Numbered from the stretch's first letter, positions 54,344-62,645 are shown. The stretch: 64,000 nucleotides of DNA from Scytonema hofmannii PCC 7110 (GCF_000346485.2 NZ_KQ976354.1:6819269-6883268); one strand, 5' to 3'. The notes: generated from the sequence alone by a model not told the origin. A program made the numbers and translations.

Positions 54344-55048
54344 GTGGCTTCAATCCAAAATCCAAAATCCAAAATCCAAAATCCTGGTAGTTTTACCCAA
54401 AAGTTGCAGGACTTAATGCAACGGGTGGAAATTTCTAGCTTTAAAGCTCTGAGTCTTGCTGCTGGCGTCTCAGAGCGCCAAATTTTGCGTTTGCGACGGT
54501 TGGGAGTTGAACAGATGCGAGTGGATGTGTTGCTCAAGCTATCGCAAGCGCTACAAGTTTCTTTAAATGAATTTATTACAATTTTTTCTCAACTGGAGTT
54601 GGTAAAGGATGCAACTCCACCAAGTCAAGAATTATTAAAACAAATCATGGATATAAGAAAAGAGTACGAGCGAGTACAAGACCAACTTCAACAGCAACGG
54701 CAAGTTTTGATACAAGAGTTCCAGCAGTCGAGTTTGCAACTGCTGGAATCTTTGTTAGTGCAGTTTCCTACGGCGGCACACAAAGCTAGAGAGAATACTC
54801 AATTACCTGCGGTTAATATTTTGCCACTGATACAAAAGCCTTTGGACAAACTTTTACAGCAATGGGGTGTGGAGGCGATCGCATCTGTGGGAGTAGAATT
54901 ACCTTACGATCCCCAATTGCATCAGTTAATGGAAGGCAGGGTACAACCAGGCGCAATGGTCAAAGTCCGATATACGGGTTATCGTCAAGGTGACAAGCTG
55001 TTGTACAGAGCAAAGGTTAGCCCAGTAACAGTGAACAGTGACCAGTGA
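54344..55048 (+). CDS. HTH-GrpE fusion protein
   Basis: This 234-residue protein combines an N-terminal XRE-like helix-turn-helix (about 28-80; SFKALSLAAGVSERQILRLR, then VDVLLKLSQALQVSLNEF), a coiled coil (about 92-135; KEYERVQDQLQQQRQVLIQE) and a GrpE-like C-terminus (about 165-228; PLDKLLQQWGVEAIASVGVE, YDPQLHQLMEG and VRYTGYRQGDKLLYRAKVSP). GrpE is the DnaK nucleotide exchange factor. The GTG start puts TCCAAAA heptamers into the coding region (ASIQNPKSKIQNP); the ATG at 54416 is an alternative start. The end SDQ-stop is heptamer-encoded. No dnaK or dnaJ is adjacent. Confidence 0.8.
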   Translation: MASIQNPKSKIQNPGSFTQKLQDLMQRVEISSFKALSLAAGVSERQILRLRRLGVEQMRVDVLLKLSQALQVSLNEFITIFSQLELVKDATPPSQELLKQIMDIRKEYERVQDQLQQQRQVLIQEFQQSSLQLLESLLVQFPTAAHKARENTQLPAVNILPLIQKPLDKLLQQWGVEAIASVGVELPYDPQLHQLMEGRVQPGAMVKVRYTGYRQGDKLLYRAKVSPVTVNSDQ

Positions 55049-55189
55049 CCAGTGACCAGCGATCGGTGTCGGGGGATGAAGTGATGAGAAAAAGTAAAGA
55101 ATTGTAAAGTAGATTATGAATTTGTAACTGCCACGTTGAATTTTGATGAAAGTGGATGGGAATACTATTAAGGGGAAGCTACCCTTCCG

Positions 55190-55489
55190 ATTTCTAATTC
55201 TCAATGTCCAATCCCCAAAACTCGTATTTATACTGAAGTTTTTCAACAAAATTATGTGAAAATTTCTATTATTGATAATGGAGTGAGAATCTCAAAAGAG
55301 ATAAAACAACGACTTTTCGATCCTGTCTTTACAACTAAGTTAATTAACAAAGGGAGTGAAATGGGGCTTTTTATCAGTTACCAGATTGTTACGCAAAAAC
55401 ATGGTGGTTCGTTGGAGTGTTTTTCCATACCAACGGGCGTTGCTCCTGCATGCGATCGTTGTTCCGCTTCGCCAATAAAGAGTCATTAG
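55190..55489 (+). pseudogene. histidine kinase ATPase-domain fragment
   Basis: The frame encodes KTRIYTEVFQQNYVKISIID, NGVRISKEIKQRLFDPVFTT and KGSEMGLFISYQIVTQKHGG, i.e. the G1-F-G2 part of a HATPase domain from a two-component kinase. The phosphoacceptor and N box are absent, DNGxG is changed to DNGVR and GLGL to EMGL, and the tail after SIPTG is unrelated. It is a short remnant of a kinase gene. Confidence 0.7.
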
Positions 55490-55673
55490 TATGGTGGAAC
55501 AAGAGTTTACCCGGATATGAATAAGAAATTAAAACGAACAATTCATGATTAATTTACATTAATAACTTATATCTTACATTTTTTCTATGGCAGTCATTTT
55601 TCAAATGAATTACTATTGAGATGTACTGACCAACTCAACACATCATTAGTATAACTACAAGTTCCAAAATCAT

Positions 55674-56009
55674 ATGGCAAATCCAGTTGTGAAAGTTATT
55701 CAACCCAATGGAATTTTAGACTCTACTCAGGGGCAAGAGTTTAGACAAACAGTTAACGAAATTTTGGAACAAGACAATGGCACAAGAATCGTATTAATCG
55801 ATTTTAAAAATGTGACATTTATGGATAGCTCGGGTTTGGGCGCTTTGGTTTTAGCCTTTAAAGCTCTGCGTGCAGCAGATAAAAAACTGATTATCTGTGC
55901 CATAAACGAACAAGTTAGAATCTTGTTTGAATTGACTGGTATGGATAAGGTATTTGAAATATTCCCCAATGAAGAGGAATTTAATAAAACTGTTATGTCT
56001 AGAAGTTAA
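55674..56009 (+). CDS. STAS-domain anti-sigma factor antagonist
   Basis: This 111-residue single STAS domain has VTFMDSSGLGALVLAFKALR with the phosphorylatable Ser, and NEQVRILFELTGMDKVFEIF. It converges with a receiver-PP2C phosphatase gene and the two stop codons overlap (TTAA at 56006-56009). The pair suggests a RsbV/RsbU-like partner switch: the phosphatase would activate the STAS protein by dephosphorylation. Comparable STAS and PP2C proteins (HmpV/HmpU) control hormogonium development in Nostoc punctiforme; whether these are orthologues was not tested. Confidence 0.9.
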   Translation: MANPVVKVIQPNGILDSTQGQEFRQTVNEILEQDNGTRIVLIDFKNVTFMDSSGLGALVLAFKALRAADKKLIICAINEQVRILFELTGMDKVFEIFPNEEEFNKTVMSRS

Positions 56010-57151
56010 TCAAACTGAATTTGGATTATAGATAAGTCATCATCAATAGCATCTTTGGAGTTTAAAGTATTGATATAATTGAGTATAGAATCAAGGTTAT
56101 TGTCAAAGCGGTGCTCTAAGTTAATCAGAACTTGAATAAAAGCATCTAAAGTCCAAACAGTGCCATCTGATAGACTGATCTCATAAGCCCCGTCACTAAA
56201 GATGTAAAGGCAACTGGATTCTTCTATATGACAGATGCCATCAACATACTTTACTTGAGGAAACATGCCGACTGGCATACCGGGTGTCCTCAATCTTTTA
56301 ACCACATTGGTTTTTGAAGATTGCTTGGATATCAAAATAGCAGGTGGATGACCGGCGCTAGCATAGGTTAACTGTCGCTTGTTTCGGTTGTAAACTCCAT
56401 ACCAAATGGTAAAGTACTTATCATTTTGATAATTCATTTGAAAGGTGTCATTCAATGCCCTCAATACGTCGCTAGGCTGGTAATAATTTAGTCCTTTAAG
56501 AGCATGCGATCGCAGTAAATTGAGTACGGAAATTGAGGGAAGAGCCGCTCTCAATCCATGTCCGGCAGTATCTAAGAGATAAATCGCCAGATAATCAGGG
56601 TCTAACCAATAATAATCCAGGCAATCACCTCCGAGCTGTCGTGAGGGAATGAATCGGAAATTAATTTTAAAGGGTTGCATCATTGGAGGTGGCAGAAGAG
56701 ACTTTACATATTCTGCCGCTTCTGACAATTCTGACTCCAGAATTTGCTTTTGAATTTGTAAATCTCGGCTAGCTTGATGCAAGCGCAACCCTGCTCTAAC
56801 TCGAGCTTGTAATTCATTTTGTTCAATAGGTTTTGTAATAAAGTCATCAGCGCCTGCATCTAACCCCTTAACACGGTCAGCCACTGAATCTAAAGATGTT
56901 AGTAGGATAAAAAAGGTGGTGGACAATTTGGGATTTGCTTTAACTTGTTTACAAACCTCGATTCCGTTTAAACCGGGCATTATCCAATCACAAATAATAA
57001 GTGCAGGACAGCAAGAAATTGCCTTGGCAATTCCTTCCTCTCCATCATTGGCTACCATCACCCTGTAACCCTGTCTTTCTAGCATTCTTTTCAGAAGTAT
57101 TTGTACGGCAGGGTCATCATCAACTACTAAAATTTCAAACACATTAGTCAT
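56006..57151 (-). CDS. response regulator with PP2C (SpoIIE/RsbU-type) phosphatase domain
   Basis: This 381-residue protein has an N-terminal receiver (about 1-120: EILVVDDDPAVQILLKRMLE, phospho-Asp in LIICDWIMPGLNG, and Lys in DDFITKPIEQNELQ), a short linker coiled coil, and a SpoIIE-type PP2C domain (about 165-380: RQLGGDCLDYYWLDPDYLAI, DTAGHGLRAALPSISVLNLL, YASAGHPPAILI and LYIFSDGAYE). It should dephosphorylate a STAS antagonist, with activity set by receiver phosphorylation. Its natural partner is the adjacent convergent STAS gene. Confidence 0.93.
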   Translation of the reverse strand: MTNVFEILVVDDDPAVQILLKRMLERQGYRVMVANDGEEGIAKAISCCPALIICDWIMPGLNGIEVCKQVKANPKLSTTFFILLTSLDSVADRVKGLDAGADDFITKPIEQNELQARVRAGLRLHQASRDLQIQKQILESELSEAAEYVKSLLPPPMMQPFKINFRFIPSRQLGGDCLDYYWLDPDYLAIYLLDTAGHGLRAALPSISVLNLLRSHALKGLNYYQPSDVLRALNDTFQMNYQNDKYFTIWYGVYNRNKRQLTYASAGHPPAILISKQSSKTNVVKRLRTPGMPVGMFPQVKYVDGICHIEESSCLYIFSDGAYEISLSDGTVWTLDAFIQVLINLEHRFDNNLDSILNYINTLNSKDAIDDDLSIIQIQFD

Positions 57152-57192
57152 TAGTCATTGGTCACTGGTCACTGGTCACTGGTCACTGGTCT

Positions 57193-57960
57193 TTATGGAG
57201 GTGATAGGGGATTTAGCCACAACAGGACAGTACGTTGCAACTCCTGAAGGTCACGGTATACTTCTTGCCTGAACCACTGTCCTAAGGCATCAAAAGGCGA
57301 AAACGATTCACCTGTTTGCCATTTAATATCTTGCCCTAAAGGAGTTGTGTGAGTTCCTGTAAGTGTTTGTACTGTCACCATGTCTGAAAAGCGCTGTTTT
57401 AATAGTTCAGTTAAAGCAGCTGATTGGTCAAGGGTGTCGTTGCTAAATTTTACTAGCAGGTTTCGACGGACTACATATTGCTCTTGTACGAGTTGGTTCA
57501 TTTTTAACGGCGAAGGAGTAAACTCGACAGCAGCAGCCAGGTTGAACTGTTCGACTAGGGGAATGGCATCTCTGGCGGCATAGTTGTTATAGGATATCAG
57601 GATATTACCAGCACGTTCTACAGCAAAGAGGCTGCCAATCAGCAAGTGGAGTTTACACCCCATGCTGTGTCCAACCCCATAAATGGGAAGGTAGCGCTTG
57701 CGAATCGCTGACGAATCTTGTAAGCGTTCTAAGGCGCGTTCAAAATTTAGCAGTACAGACTTTGCGATCGCGTAATGATCCAAAGTATTGATGAACGGCG
57801 TAGCAATAACAGCATAGCCTTTAGTTGCCAGTTGTTCTAGTAACCAGCGATAGGTAATGTGAGGTGCTGTCGCGACAAATGCACCTCCGAGAAAGTGAAC
57901 GATGCCAATGGGATTTCGCGGAATGAGAACCCAGTTACCAGATATTTCTTTCCAGTCCAT
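57193..57960 (-). CDS. DUF1350 family alpha/beta hydrolase-like protein
   Basis: This 255-residue protein starts MDWKEISGNWVLIPRNPIGI and has VHFLGGAFVATAPHITYRWL and YGVGHSMGCKLHLLIGSLFA, where GHSMG is a nucleophile-elbow-like motif. The family is found in cyanobacteria and chloroplasts. The hydrolase fold is likely, but activity is unproven. Heptamer repeats separate it from the phosphatase gene on its 3' side. Confidence 0.88.
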   Translation of the reverse strand: MDWKEISGNWVLIPRNPIGIVHFLGGAFVATAPHITYRWLLEQLATKGYAVIATPFINTLDHYAIAKSVLLNFERALERLQDSSAIRKRYLPIYGVGHSMGCKLHLLIGSLFAVERAGNILISYNNYAARDAIPLVEQFNLAAAVEFTPSPLKMNQLVQEQYVVRRNLLVKFSNDTLDQSAALTELLKQRFSDMVTVQTLTGTHTTPLGQDIKWQTGESFSPFDALGQWFRQEVYRDLQELQRTVLLWLNPLSPP

Positions 57961-58139
57961 GTACGGAAAATTAGCAGTAGAAATTTAGAAGTTAATACTT
58001 CTTCATCGTATAGCTTGTTTACCTGTCTGGAAAATGGGGAGTGGCGAGTGGGGGGGCAAGATGCCCATTCTCGATCAAAGGCGGGCAAGATGCCCGCACC
58101 ACAATCACCGGATAATTTATTTACCAGAAACCCCGATAA

Positions 58140-58853
58140 TTAAGCCGCCACAGCTTCTTCATAGGGAACGAAGGTTTTCTTCGTAGCGCCACAAATTGGA
58201 CAGTGCCAATCTTCAGCAATTGCCTCAAAGGGTGTCCCAGGTGCAATTCCTGAATCAGGATCGCCTGCGACAGGATCGTAAATCATGGAACACTGACGGC
58301 AAATCCATTTCTGAGTAGCTGGATTGCTACTAGTTGCTTTTTGTGCGGGTGCAACTCCATCTAAAGATTGTAATGCTTCTGTATACTGACGGGCATGATG
58401 GTGTTCGATGGGTGTCAGCAATCCAAAGTTGTGTACTGCTTTACGGAATATTTGAGCGTGTTCGCGAGACTCTACCTGCTGCGCTTCAAATTCTACTGCT
58501 GCTTTGGTATCCCGATCTGCACGTGCTGCTTCTGTAAAGTCAGGATACATAATCGTATATTCGTAGGTTTCACCCTCGATCGCTAATTCCAAACAACGGG
58601 CAGCAATGGCTTTCTTCTCCTCTTCAGTTAAGGAAGCGATATCATTCACTACCAACTCTGGATGCATTAACCTGAAGTGAGCAAAAGCGTGTTCTGTCTC
58701 TTGATTTGCTGTTTCTCGAAACAGTTTTGACAATTCCGTCATTCCTAACTGACGGGTAACTTCTGCAAAGAACAGATACTTGCGGTTCGCCATTGATTCT
58801 CCAGCAAAAGCGTCAGCTAAATTCTTTGCGGTGTTAGAGTTGGATAAGTCCAT
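58140..58853 (-). CDS. rubrerythrin
   Basis: This 237-residue non-heme iron protein reduces hydrogen peroxide. The di-iron four-helix bundle (about 1-150) shows FAGESMANRKYLFFAEVTRQ, ETANQETEHAFAHF and AQQVESREHAQIFRKAVHNF; the C-terminal rubredoxin domain has WICRQCSMIYDPVAGD and DWHCPICGATKKTF with its four Cys iron ligands. Two 15-bp palindromic sites 30 bp apart lie upstream (58917-58961), suggesting repression by a PerR- or Fur-type regulator. Confidence 0.95.
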   Translation of the reverse strand: MDLSNSNTAKNLADAFAGESMANRKYLFFAEVTRQLGMTELSKLFRETANQETEHAFAHFRLMHPELVVNDIASLTEEEKKAIAARCLELAIEGETYEYTIMYPDFTEAARADRDTKAAVEFEAQQVESREHAQIFRKAVHNFGLLTPIEHHHARQYTEALQSLDGVAPAQKATSSNPATQKWICRQCSMIYDPVAGDPDSGIAPGTPFEAIAEDWHCPICGATKKTFVPYEEAVAA

Positions 58854-58916
58854 TACTTCTCTTCTCTTAGTTATTAATTTACGGATTGCCGCTATCGGGA
58901 CAATCTTGATAACTCG

Positions 58917-58931
58917 TACTCATAATGAATA
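58917..58931. promoter_or_regulatory. palindromic site 1 upstream of rubrerythrin
   Basis: TACTCATAATGAATA, a 15-bp near-palindrome (one mismatched pair). It lies 63 bp upstream of the rubrerythrin start and matches the second site at 12 of 15 positions. Confidence 0.5.
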
Positions 58932-58946
58932 CGCTTAATTAGATTG

Positions 58947-58961
58947 TACTCATTACGAGTA
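58947..58961. promoter_or_regulatory. palindromic site 2 upstream of rubrerythrin
   Basis: TACTCATTACGAGTA, a 15-bp near-palindrome exactly 30 bp (about three helical turns) from site 1. Together they fit TACTCATWAYGARTA. Confidence 0.5.
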
Positions 58962-59010
58962 TGGATAAGCAAGTTTTTTAAGATCTTTTTACTTACGCAT
59001 TTGTGGTATG

Positions 59011-59082
59011 TAAAAATAAAACCCCCTGGAGTTGGGGGTCTAAAGGTATTATGGTTGTGGCCCGGAGGGCTAACTATATATA
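59011..59082 (-). ncRNA. candidate small RNA A (tandem pair)
   Basis: Read on the minus strand: a TATATATAG box, then GCCCTCCGGGC hairpin, a single-stranded CACAACCATAATACC core, and an ACCCCC..GGGGGT stem followed by TTTTATTTTT (intrinsic terminator). About 60 nt would be transcribed. Promoter-like TGCATAA lies 24 bp upstream of the TATATA box. The same plan is repeated 101 bp away in unit B. The layout (5' hairpin, unpaired core, terminator) resembles that of cyanobacterial Yfr1, but the core differs. Confidence 0.45.
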
Positions 59083-59108
59083 GAAGACAGTACATTTAAC
59101 TTATGCAG

Positions 59109-59183
59109 AAAAATAAAAACCCCCTTATTTTGCGTAGGGGGCTACCGTATTGTGGTTGTGGCCCGAGGGCTTAGTTATATATA
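59109..59183 (-). ncRNA. candidate small RNA B (tandem pair)
   Basis: On the minus strand: TATATATAA, GCCCTCGGGC, unpaired CACAACCACAATACGG, then CCCCC..GGGGG stem followed by TTTTTATTTTT. TGCATAA again lies 24 bp upstream of TATATA. It starts within 50 bp after the porin stop, so part of it might instead act as a porin terminator. The loop of the terminator stem differs fully from unit A while the core and promoter are kept. Confidence 0.45.
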
Positions 59184-59230
59184 GGAGCAAATCGGTTCTG
59201 TTTATGCACTTCTTAGAAAAGATCGCATCT

Positions 59231-60967
59231 CTAAAAAGAAAGAACTGTTCGCAATGTGCCTGTTACAATCGTACCGTTTGATTCTTGGTTAGAGGGATTG
59301 GTAATCACTTGAACCAAAGGCGTCACTTGGATGTTGTAACTTATAGGAAAGTTATAAAACGCTTCAAAGTTGGTTTGAGTCGAGTCACCAATTTCATTAG
59401 CAATGAAGGGTTGCCCTGCGGCGATACCAGCTAAAGCACCCCTAGTAAACAAGTCTGGAAAAGCGACTCCTGCCATCCAGTAGTTAGGTTTGATGTCGCC
59501 AACGAAGGTGTTGTCGTAGTTCCCATAGCCATAACGACCAAATATGGCGAATTTTGATGAAAGTGCTAGCTCGAAATTAGCCCCAAACACGTCGTAGCGG
59601 TTATCTAGAACTTCACCACCACTGTACTGAAGGCGTAAAGCAAATTTTCTAGAAGGAGCATATTCTAGTTCAAATGTACCTTGATATGTGTCACCAAATA
59701 TGCCAGCGTCGCCAAAGTTTCGATTGGGACTAATGGGATACAGTAGGGGAATAAACGATGCTGTCCCTCGGAGAACATCACCAGCATTTTCTAGATTCAA
59801 ATTGCCTGGTTGGGATGCTCCTGATGCTGCATACAAAGCTCTGACTGAGAATGCTCCTCCACTAGGCTTCCAATCAATTGCTGCACCTGATGATGGACCG
59901 CTAATCGGGAAGAGAAGATAGTTGTTGGTAAATGCTTGAGTGCTAAAGTCGCGGAAACTAAGGTAAGCATAGCTGTTGCGATCAATATAGTCAGTTGTGC
60001 GAATATCAGGTCCAATAGAAACTCTGAAGTCTTTGAACGGTTGAAAAGTGTAAGATACCCTTGCCAGCGCAATATCAGTGTCATTGGGTGGTTCAACAGA
60101 AAAGTCAAGGACGCTACCAAAGGTTGGCTCTAAAAATCCCGCCGCATCGTCAATACCTCTAACTGGACCACTACCTGTGTTGATAGTTGTACCACTGCCC
60201 GTGTCAATACGAATCAGTAACAAATCATTACCAAAGAAACTTGTGTTGAAATCTATACCGGCTCGGTATGATATCGTAGGGTTTGGGTTTTCAGTGGCAA
60301 GGACTTGATCTCTGGGATCGATAATGCGATCGCCATCAAATCCACCTGCATTCAATCCTATGACCACTTGACCGGTTAATTTTGTGGTTGTGGAGAATTG
60401 ATTTGCCTCTATTTCCGCCGTTTTTGCTTCCAAAGCATCGACTCGTCCCCGCAATGTGGCTAATTCTGAAGAAAACTCTTGTTGAAGTCTTTGCAAAGTT
60501 GCTAGGTCATCACGAGAAACTAAATCTGCTGTACTTGCTGCAATCAGTTCATCAATCCTTGCCAAGGCAGCATTTAAACCTGCTGCAAATTCATAACGTG
60601 TCATGGCACGGTTTCCCCGAAATGTTCCATCGGGGTAGCCTGCAATAACTCCATAACGCTCAACTAACGATTGGAGTGCTTGAAACGCCCAATCAGTAGG
60701 TTGCACATCTCTCAGTTGGCTAACTGAGGTCACTCGATCGCCTGGATTAGAAGCTCCAGAAGTTGGGGGTTCTCCCTGTTGAGGTGACTGAGTGAGAACT
60801 GGCTCTATCTGAGTGATGGGTTTGGTTACCGATTCAGAAGTGTTGCGAACTGGTTCAGATTCAGCAATGTTTTGGGTTTGAGTTGTCTCAGCTAGTCCGG
60901 CATTGTGCGAAAGCATTAGGTAAGAGCAAGCGATCGCACCAGTAAAAGTTTTGAAAATCTTTCTCAT
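59231..60967 (-). CDS. iron-uptake porin with SLH domain
   Basis: This 578-residue outer-membrane protein has a signal peptide (TFTGAIACSYLMLSHNAGLA), an SLH domain (about 80-145: VSQLRDVQPTDWAFQALQSL and IAGYPDGTFRGNRAMTRYEF) that binds peptidoglycan-linked glycan, a coiled coil (RVDALEAKTAEIEAN) and a beta-barrel (about 190-578) ending with an aromatic residue (LRTVLSF). This is the cyanobacterial SomA/Slr1841-type OprB family, thought to admit inorganic ions including iron. Two candidate small RNAs lie directly downstream. Confidence 0.93.
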   Translation of the reverse strand: MRKIFKTFTGAIACSYLMLSHNAGLAETTQTQNIAESEPVRNTSESVTKPITQIEPVLTQSPQQGEPPTSGASNPGDRVTSVSQLRDVQPTDWAFQALQSLVERYGVIAGYPDGTFRGNRAMTRYEFAAGLNAALARIDELIAASTADLVSRDDLATLQRLQQEFSSELATLRGRVDALEAKTAEIEANQFSTTTKLTGQVVIGLNAGGFDGDRIIDPRDQVLATENPNPTISYRAGIDFNTSFFGNDLLLIRIDTGSGTTINTGSGPVRGIDDAAGFLEPTFGSVLDFSVEPPNDTDIALARVSYTFQPFKDFRVSIGPDIRTTDYIDRNSYAYLSFRDFSTQAFTNNYLLFPISGPSSGAAIDWKPSGGAFSVRALYAASGASQPGNLNLENAGDVLRGTASFIPLLYPISPNRNFGDAGIFGDTYQGTFELEYAPSRKFALRLQYSGGEVLDNRYDVFGANFELALSSKFAIFGRYGYGNYDNTFVGDIKPNYWMAGVAFPDLFTRGALAGIAAGQPFIANEIGDSTQTNFEAFYNFPISYNIQVTPLVQVITNPSNQESNGTIVTGTLRTVLSF

Positions 60968-61023
60968 ATGATGAGGGGCTTTATAGTAAATAGCGGTCTG
61001 TTTTATTTTGTGAGGAGCTACGA

Positions 61024-61054
61024 GATCCCCGACTTCTTTTAGAAGTCGGGGATC
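61024..61054. repeat. 31-bp palindromic repeat (copy 5 of 6)
   Basis: GATCCCCGACTTCTT followed by TTAGAAGTCGGGGATC, upstream of the porin gene start. Confidence 0.85.
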
Positions 61055-61270
61055 TGAAAACTTACCGACGAAAACAACTATAAGTAAAACTACCGCTTAA
61101 GGTTGTGCCATGTAAAGCTTTTTTTACAAATTCTCAAACAAACATACCTTTTCCGGTTTTTTCGGTCTTGTCTGTTCTTGCTGAAAATATTCTTCATCTT
61201 GCGAACTTTTGTCCGGTTTTCAACACCAACCGTAACTTGCAATTTTGAAGCCAAAAATTTTAAAGTTTAC

Positions 61271-61282
61271 TTAGCTGGCTAA
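61271..61282. promoter_or_regulatory. shared palindrome upstream of the MarR-type gene
   Basis: TTAGCTGGCTAA, 12 bp with arms TTAGC/GCTAA. Related sequences precede the Crp- and AraC-type genes. Confidence 0.5.
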
Positions 61283-61504
61283 ATTTACCAAAATAAGGAA
61301 GAAGAAAGAGGAAAGAGGGAAGAAGGTTGGGATTTTCGTTTATATCTCAAAGTCTAACTCTCTTTCTTCTGACAAATGGGTCAAAAGCCCCTCAATTTAT
61401 TGATGGATTCATAAAGGTTTTTCACTCTGAAAATCCCCTCAATTTATTGATGGGGATACAACTTCCTTCTTCCTTCTTTCTCCTTACGAGCGTTAACTTT
61501 CCCT

Positions 61505-61933
61505 ATGACTGAAAAACCAATGCAGGAAACCATTGGCTACCTGATGGTACAAGTTTCTAAGGTTCACCGCAACGAAGCTTGTAAAGTTTTGGGTGACATG
61601 GGGCTGTATGTCGGACAAGAAATTTTATTGATGCATTTATGGGAAAATGATGGGTTAATCCAATCCGATCTGGCTTTGAAGATGCAAGTGGAAGCCCCAA
61701 CACTCACGAAAATGCTGAATCGTATGGAAAAAGTTGGTTTATTGCAACGACGCAGGGATGAAGAAGATGCACGTATTTGCCGGATTTACTTAACTGATGC
61801 GGGGAGATCGCTCCAAAAACCAGTCACTCAAGCTTGGAATCTTCTAGAAAAACGCATCTTAGCTAATTTAACACTAGAGGAGCAACTGCTGTTGCGCCGG
61901 TTGCTTTTGCAGGTTCACAACAACCTCAGCTAG
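61505..61933 (+). CDS. MarR family transcriptional regulator
   Basis: This 142-residue protein has the MarR winged helix (about 40-110): LILMHLWENDGL-like turn, LALKMQVEAPTLTKMLNRME recognition helix and RRRDEEDARICRIYLTDAGR wing. MarR dimers bind short palindromes; TTAGCTGGCTAA 223 bp upstream and TTAGTTGGCTAA 24 bp after its stop are candidates. No enzyme gene typical of MarR targets is adjacent; the neighbours are other regulators. Confidence 0.92.
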   Translation: MTEKPMQETIGYLMVQVSKVHRNEACKVLGDMGLYVGQEILLMHLWENDGLIQSDLALKMQVEAPTLTKMLNRMEKVGLLQRRRDEEDARICRIYLTDAGRSLQKPVTQAWNLLEKRILANLTLEEQLLLRRLLLQVHNNLS

Positions 61934-61956
61934 GAGTTATTTTTTTGAAATTTTAT

Positions 61957-61968
61957 TTAGTTGGCTAA
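61957..61968. promoter_or_regulatory. shared palindrome upstream of the Crp-type gene
   Basis: TTAGTTGGCTAA, 62 bp before the Crp-type start; it differs by one base from the site upstream of the MarR-type gene. Confidence 0.5.
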
Positions 61969-62030
61969 GTATTCTGTCGCTCGTCATTTTAGTTATTAAA
62001 TACCGAATTGCAAATTATCGAGGAGCTTGT

Positions 62031-62645
62031 ATGGATCTGTTGACATTGAATAGTTTGCCAGAAGAATTACGCGATGCTGTAGTGCATCATGACTTATCAA
62101 CAGGAGAAACTCTATTCCAACAAGGAGATCCAGCATCGTCTTTTTTTATTGTCGAAACGGGACGTATCAAACTTATGCGCTATACAAGCGATGATAAAGT
62201 CGTAACTTTCCAAGTTGCGGAACAAGGCAATAGCTTGGGTGAAATTGCTTTATTTTTTCAAACATACCCCTGCACTGCAGTCGCAGAAGTGGCTTCTCGA
62301 GCGATCGCGTATCCCAAAGAGCCTTTATTATCAGCAATATATGCAAATCCTGAGTTAGCAGAAGATTTCATGGCAATGCTAGTACAGAAAATCCAAGATT
62401 TGAAATTACGCATAGAATTGCGAGATATTCGAGCAGCCCACGAGAGATTGCTGCGTTACCTGCGTTATTTAGCACAGTCCGACGAACAAAACATTGTCAA
62501 CGTCGATCGCCCCCTCAAAGAAATTGCAGCTGATTTAGGTTTGACACCAGAAACCCTATCACGAGCATTAGCTCGGTTGGAACGGGAAGGTAAAATCGCA
62601 CGTACCCGCCTGCAAATTACACTTCAGCAATCGTCAGCAGCTTGA
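62031..62645 (+). CDS. Crp/Fnr family transcriptional regulator
   Basis: This 204-residue protein has an N-terminal cyclic-nucleotide-binding fold (about 10-125: STGETLFQQGDPASSFFIVE, NSLGEIALFFQTYPCTAVAE), a dimerisation helix and a C-terminal HTH (about 155-200: IAADLGLTPETLSRALARLE). The cNMP arginine pattern RxA is not clear, so the effector may not be cAMP. No Fe-S cysteine set is present. A palindrome shared with the neighbours lies upstream. Confidence 0.92.
   Translation: MDLLTLNSLPEELRDAVVHHDLSTGETLFQQGDPASSFFIVETGRIKLMRYTSDDKVVTFQVAEQGNSLGEIALFFQTYPCTAVAEVASRAIAYPKEPLLSAIYANPELAEDFMAMLVQKIQDLKLRIELRDIRAAHERLLRYLRYLAQSDEQNIVNVDRPLKEIAADLGLTPETLSRALARLEREGKIARTRLQITLQQSSAA

Larger units (their letters stand above)
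60968..61504. other. divergent region between porin and the MarR-type gene
   Basis: These 537 bp contain the 31-bp palindromic repeat at 61024-61054 and a TTAGCTGGCTAA palindrome at 61271-61282. A duplicated segment CCCCTCAATTTATTGATGG occurs at 61388-61406 and 61436-61454. No gene is supported. Confidence 0.5.

Noticed and set aside
61327-61512. 61-codon open frame before the MarR-type gene
   Set aside because: It spans a duplicated CCCCTCAATTTATTGATGG segment and has no protein-like conservation pattern.
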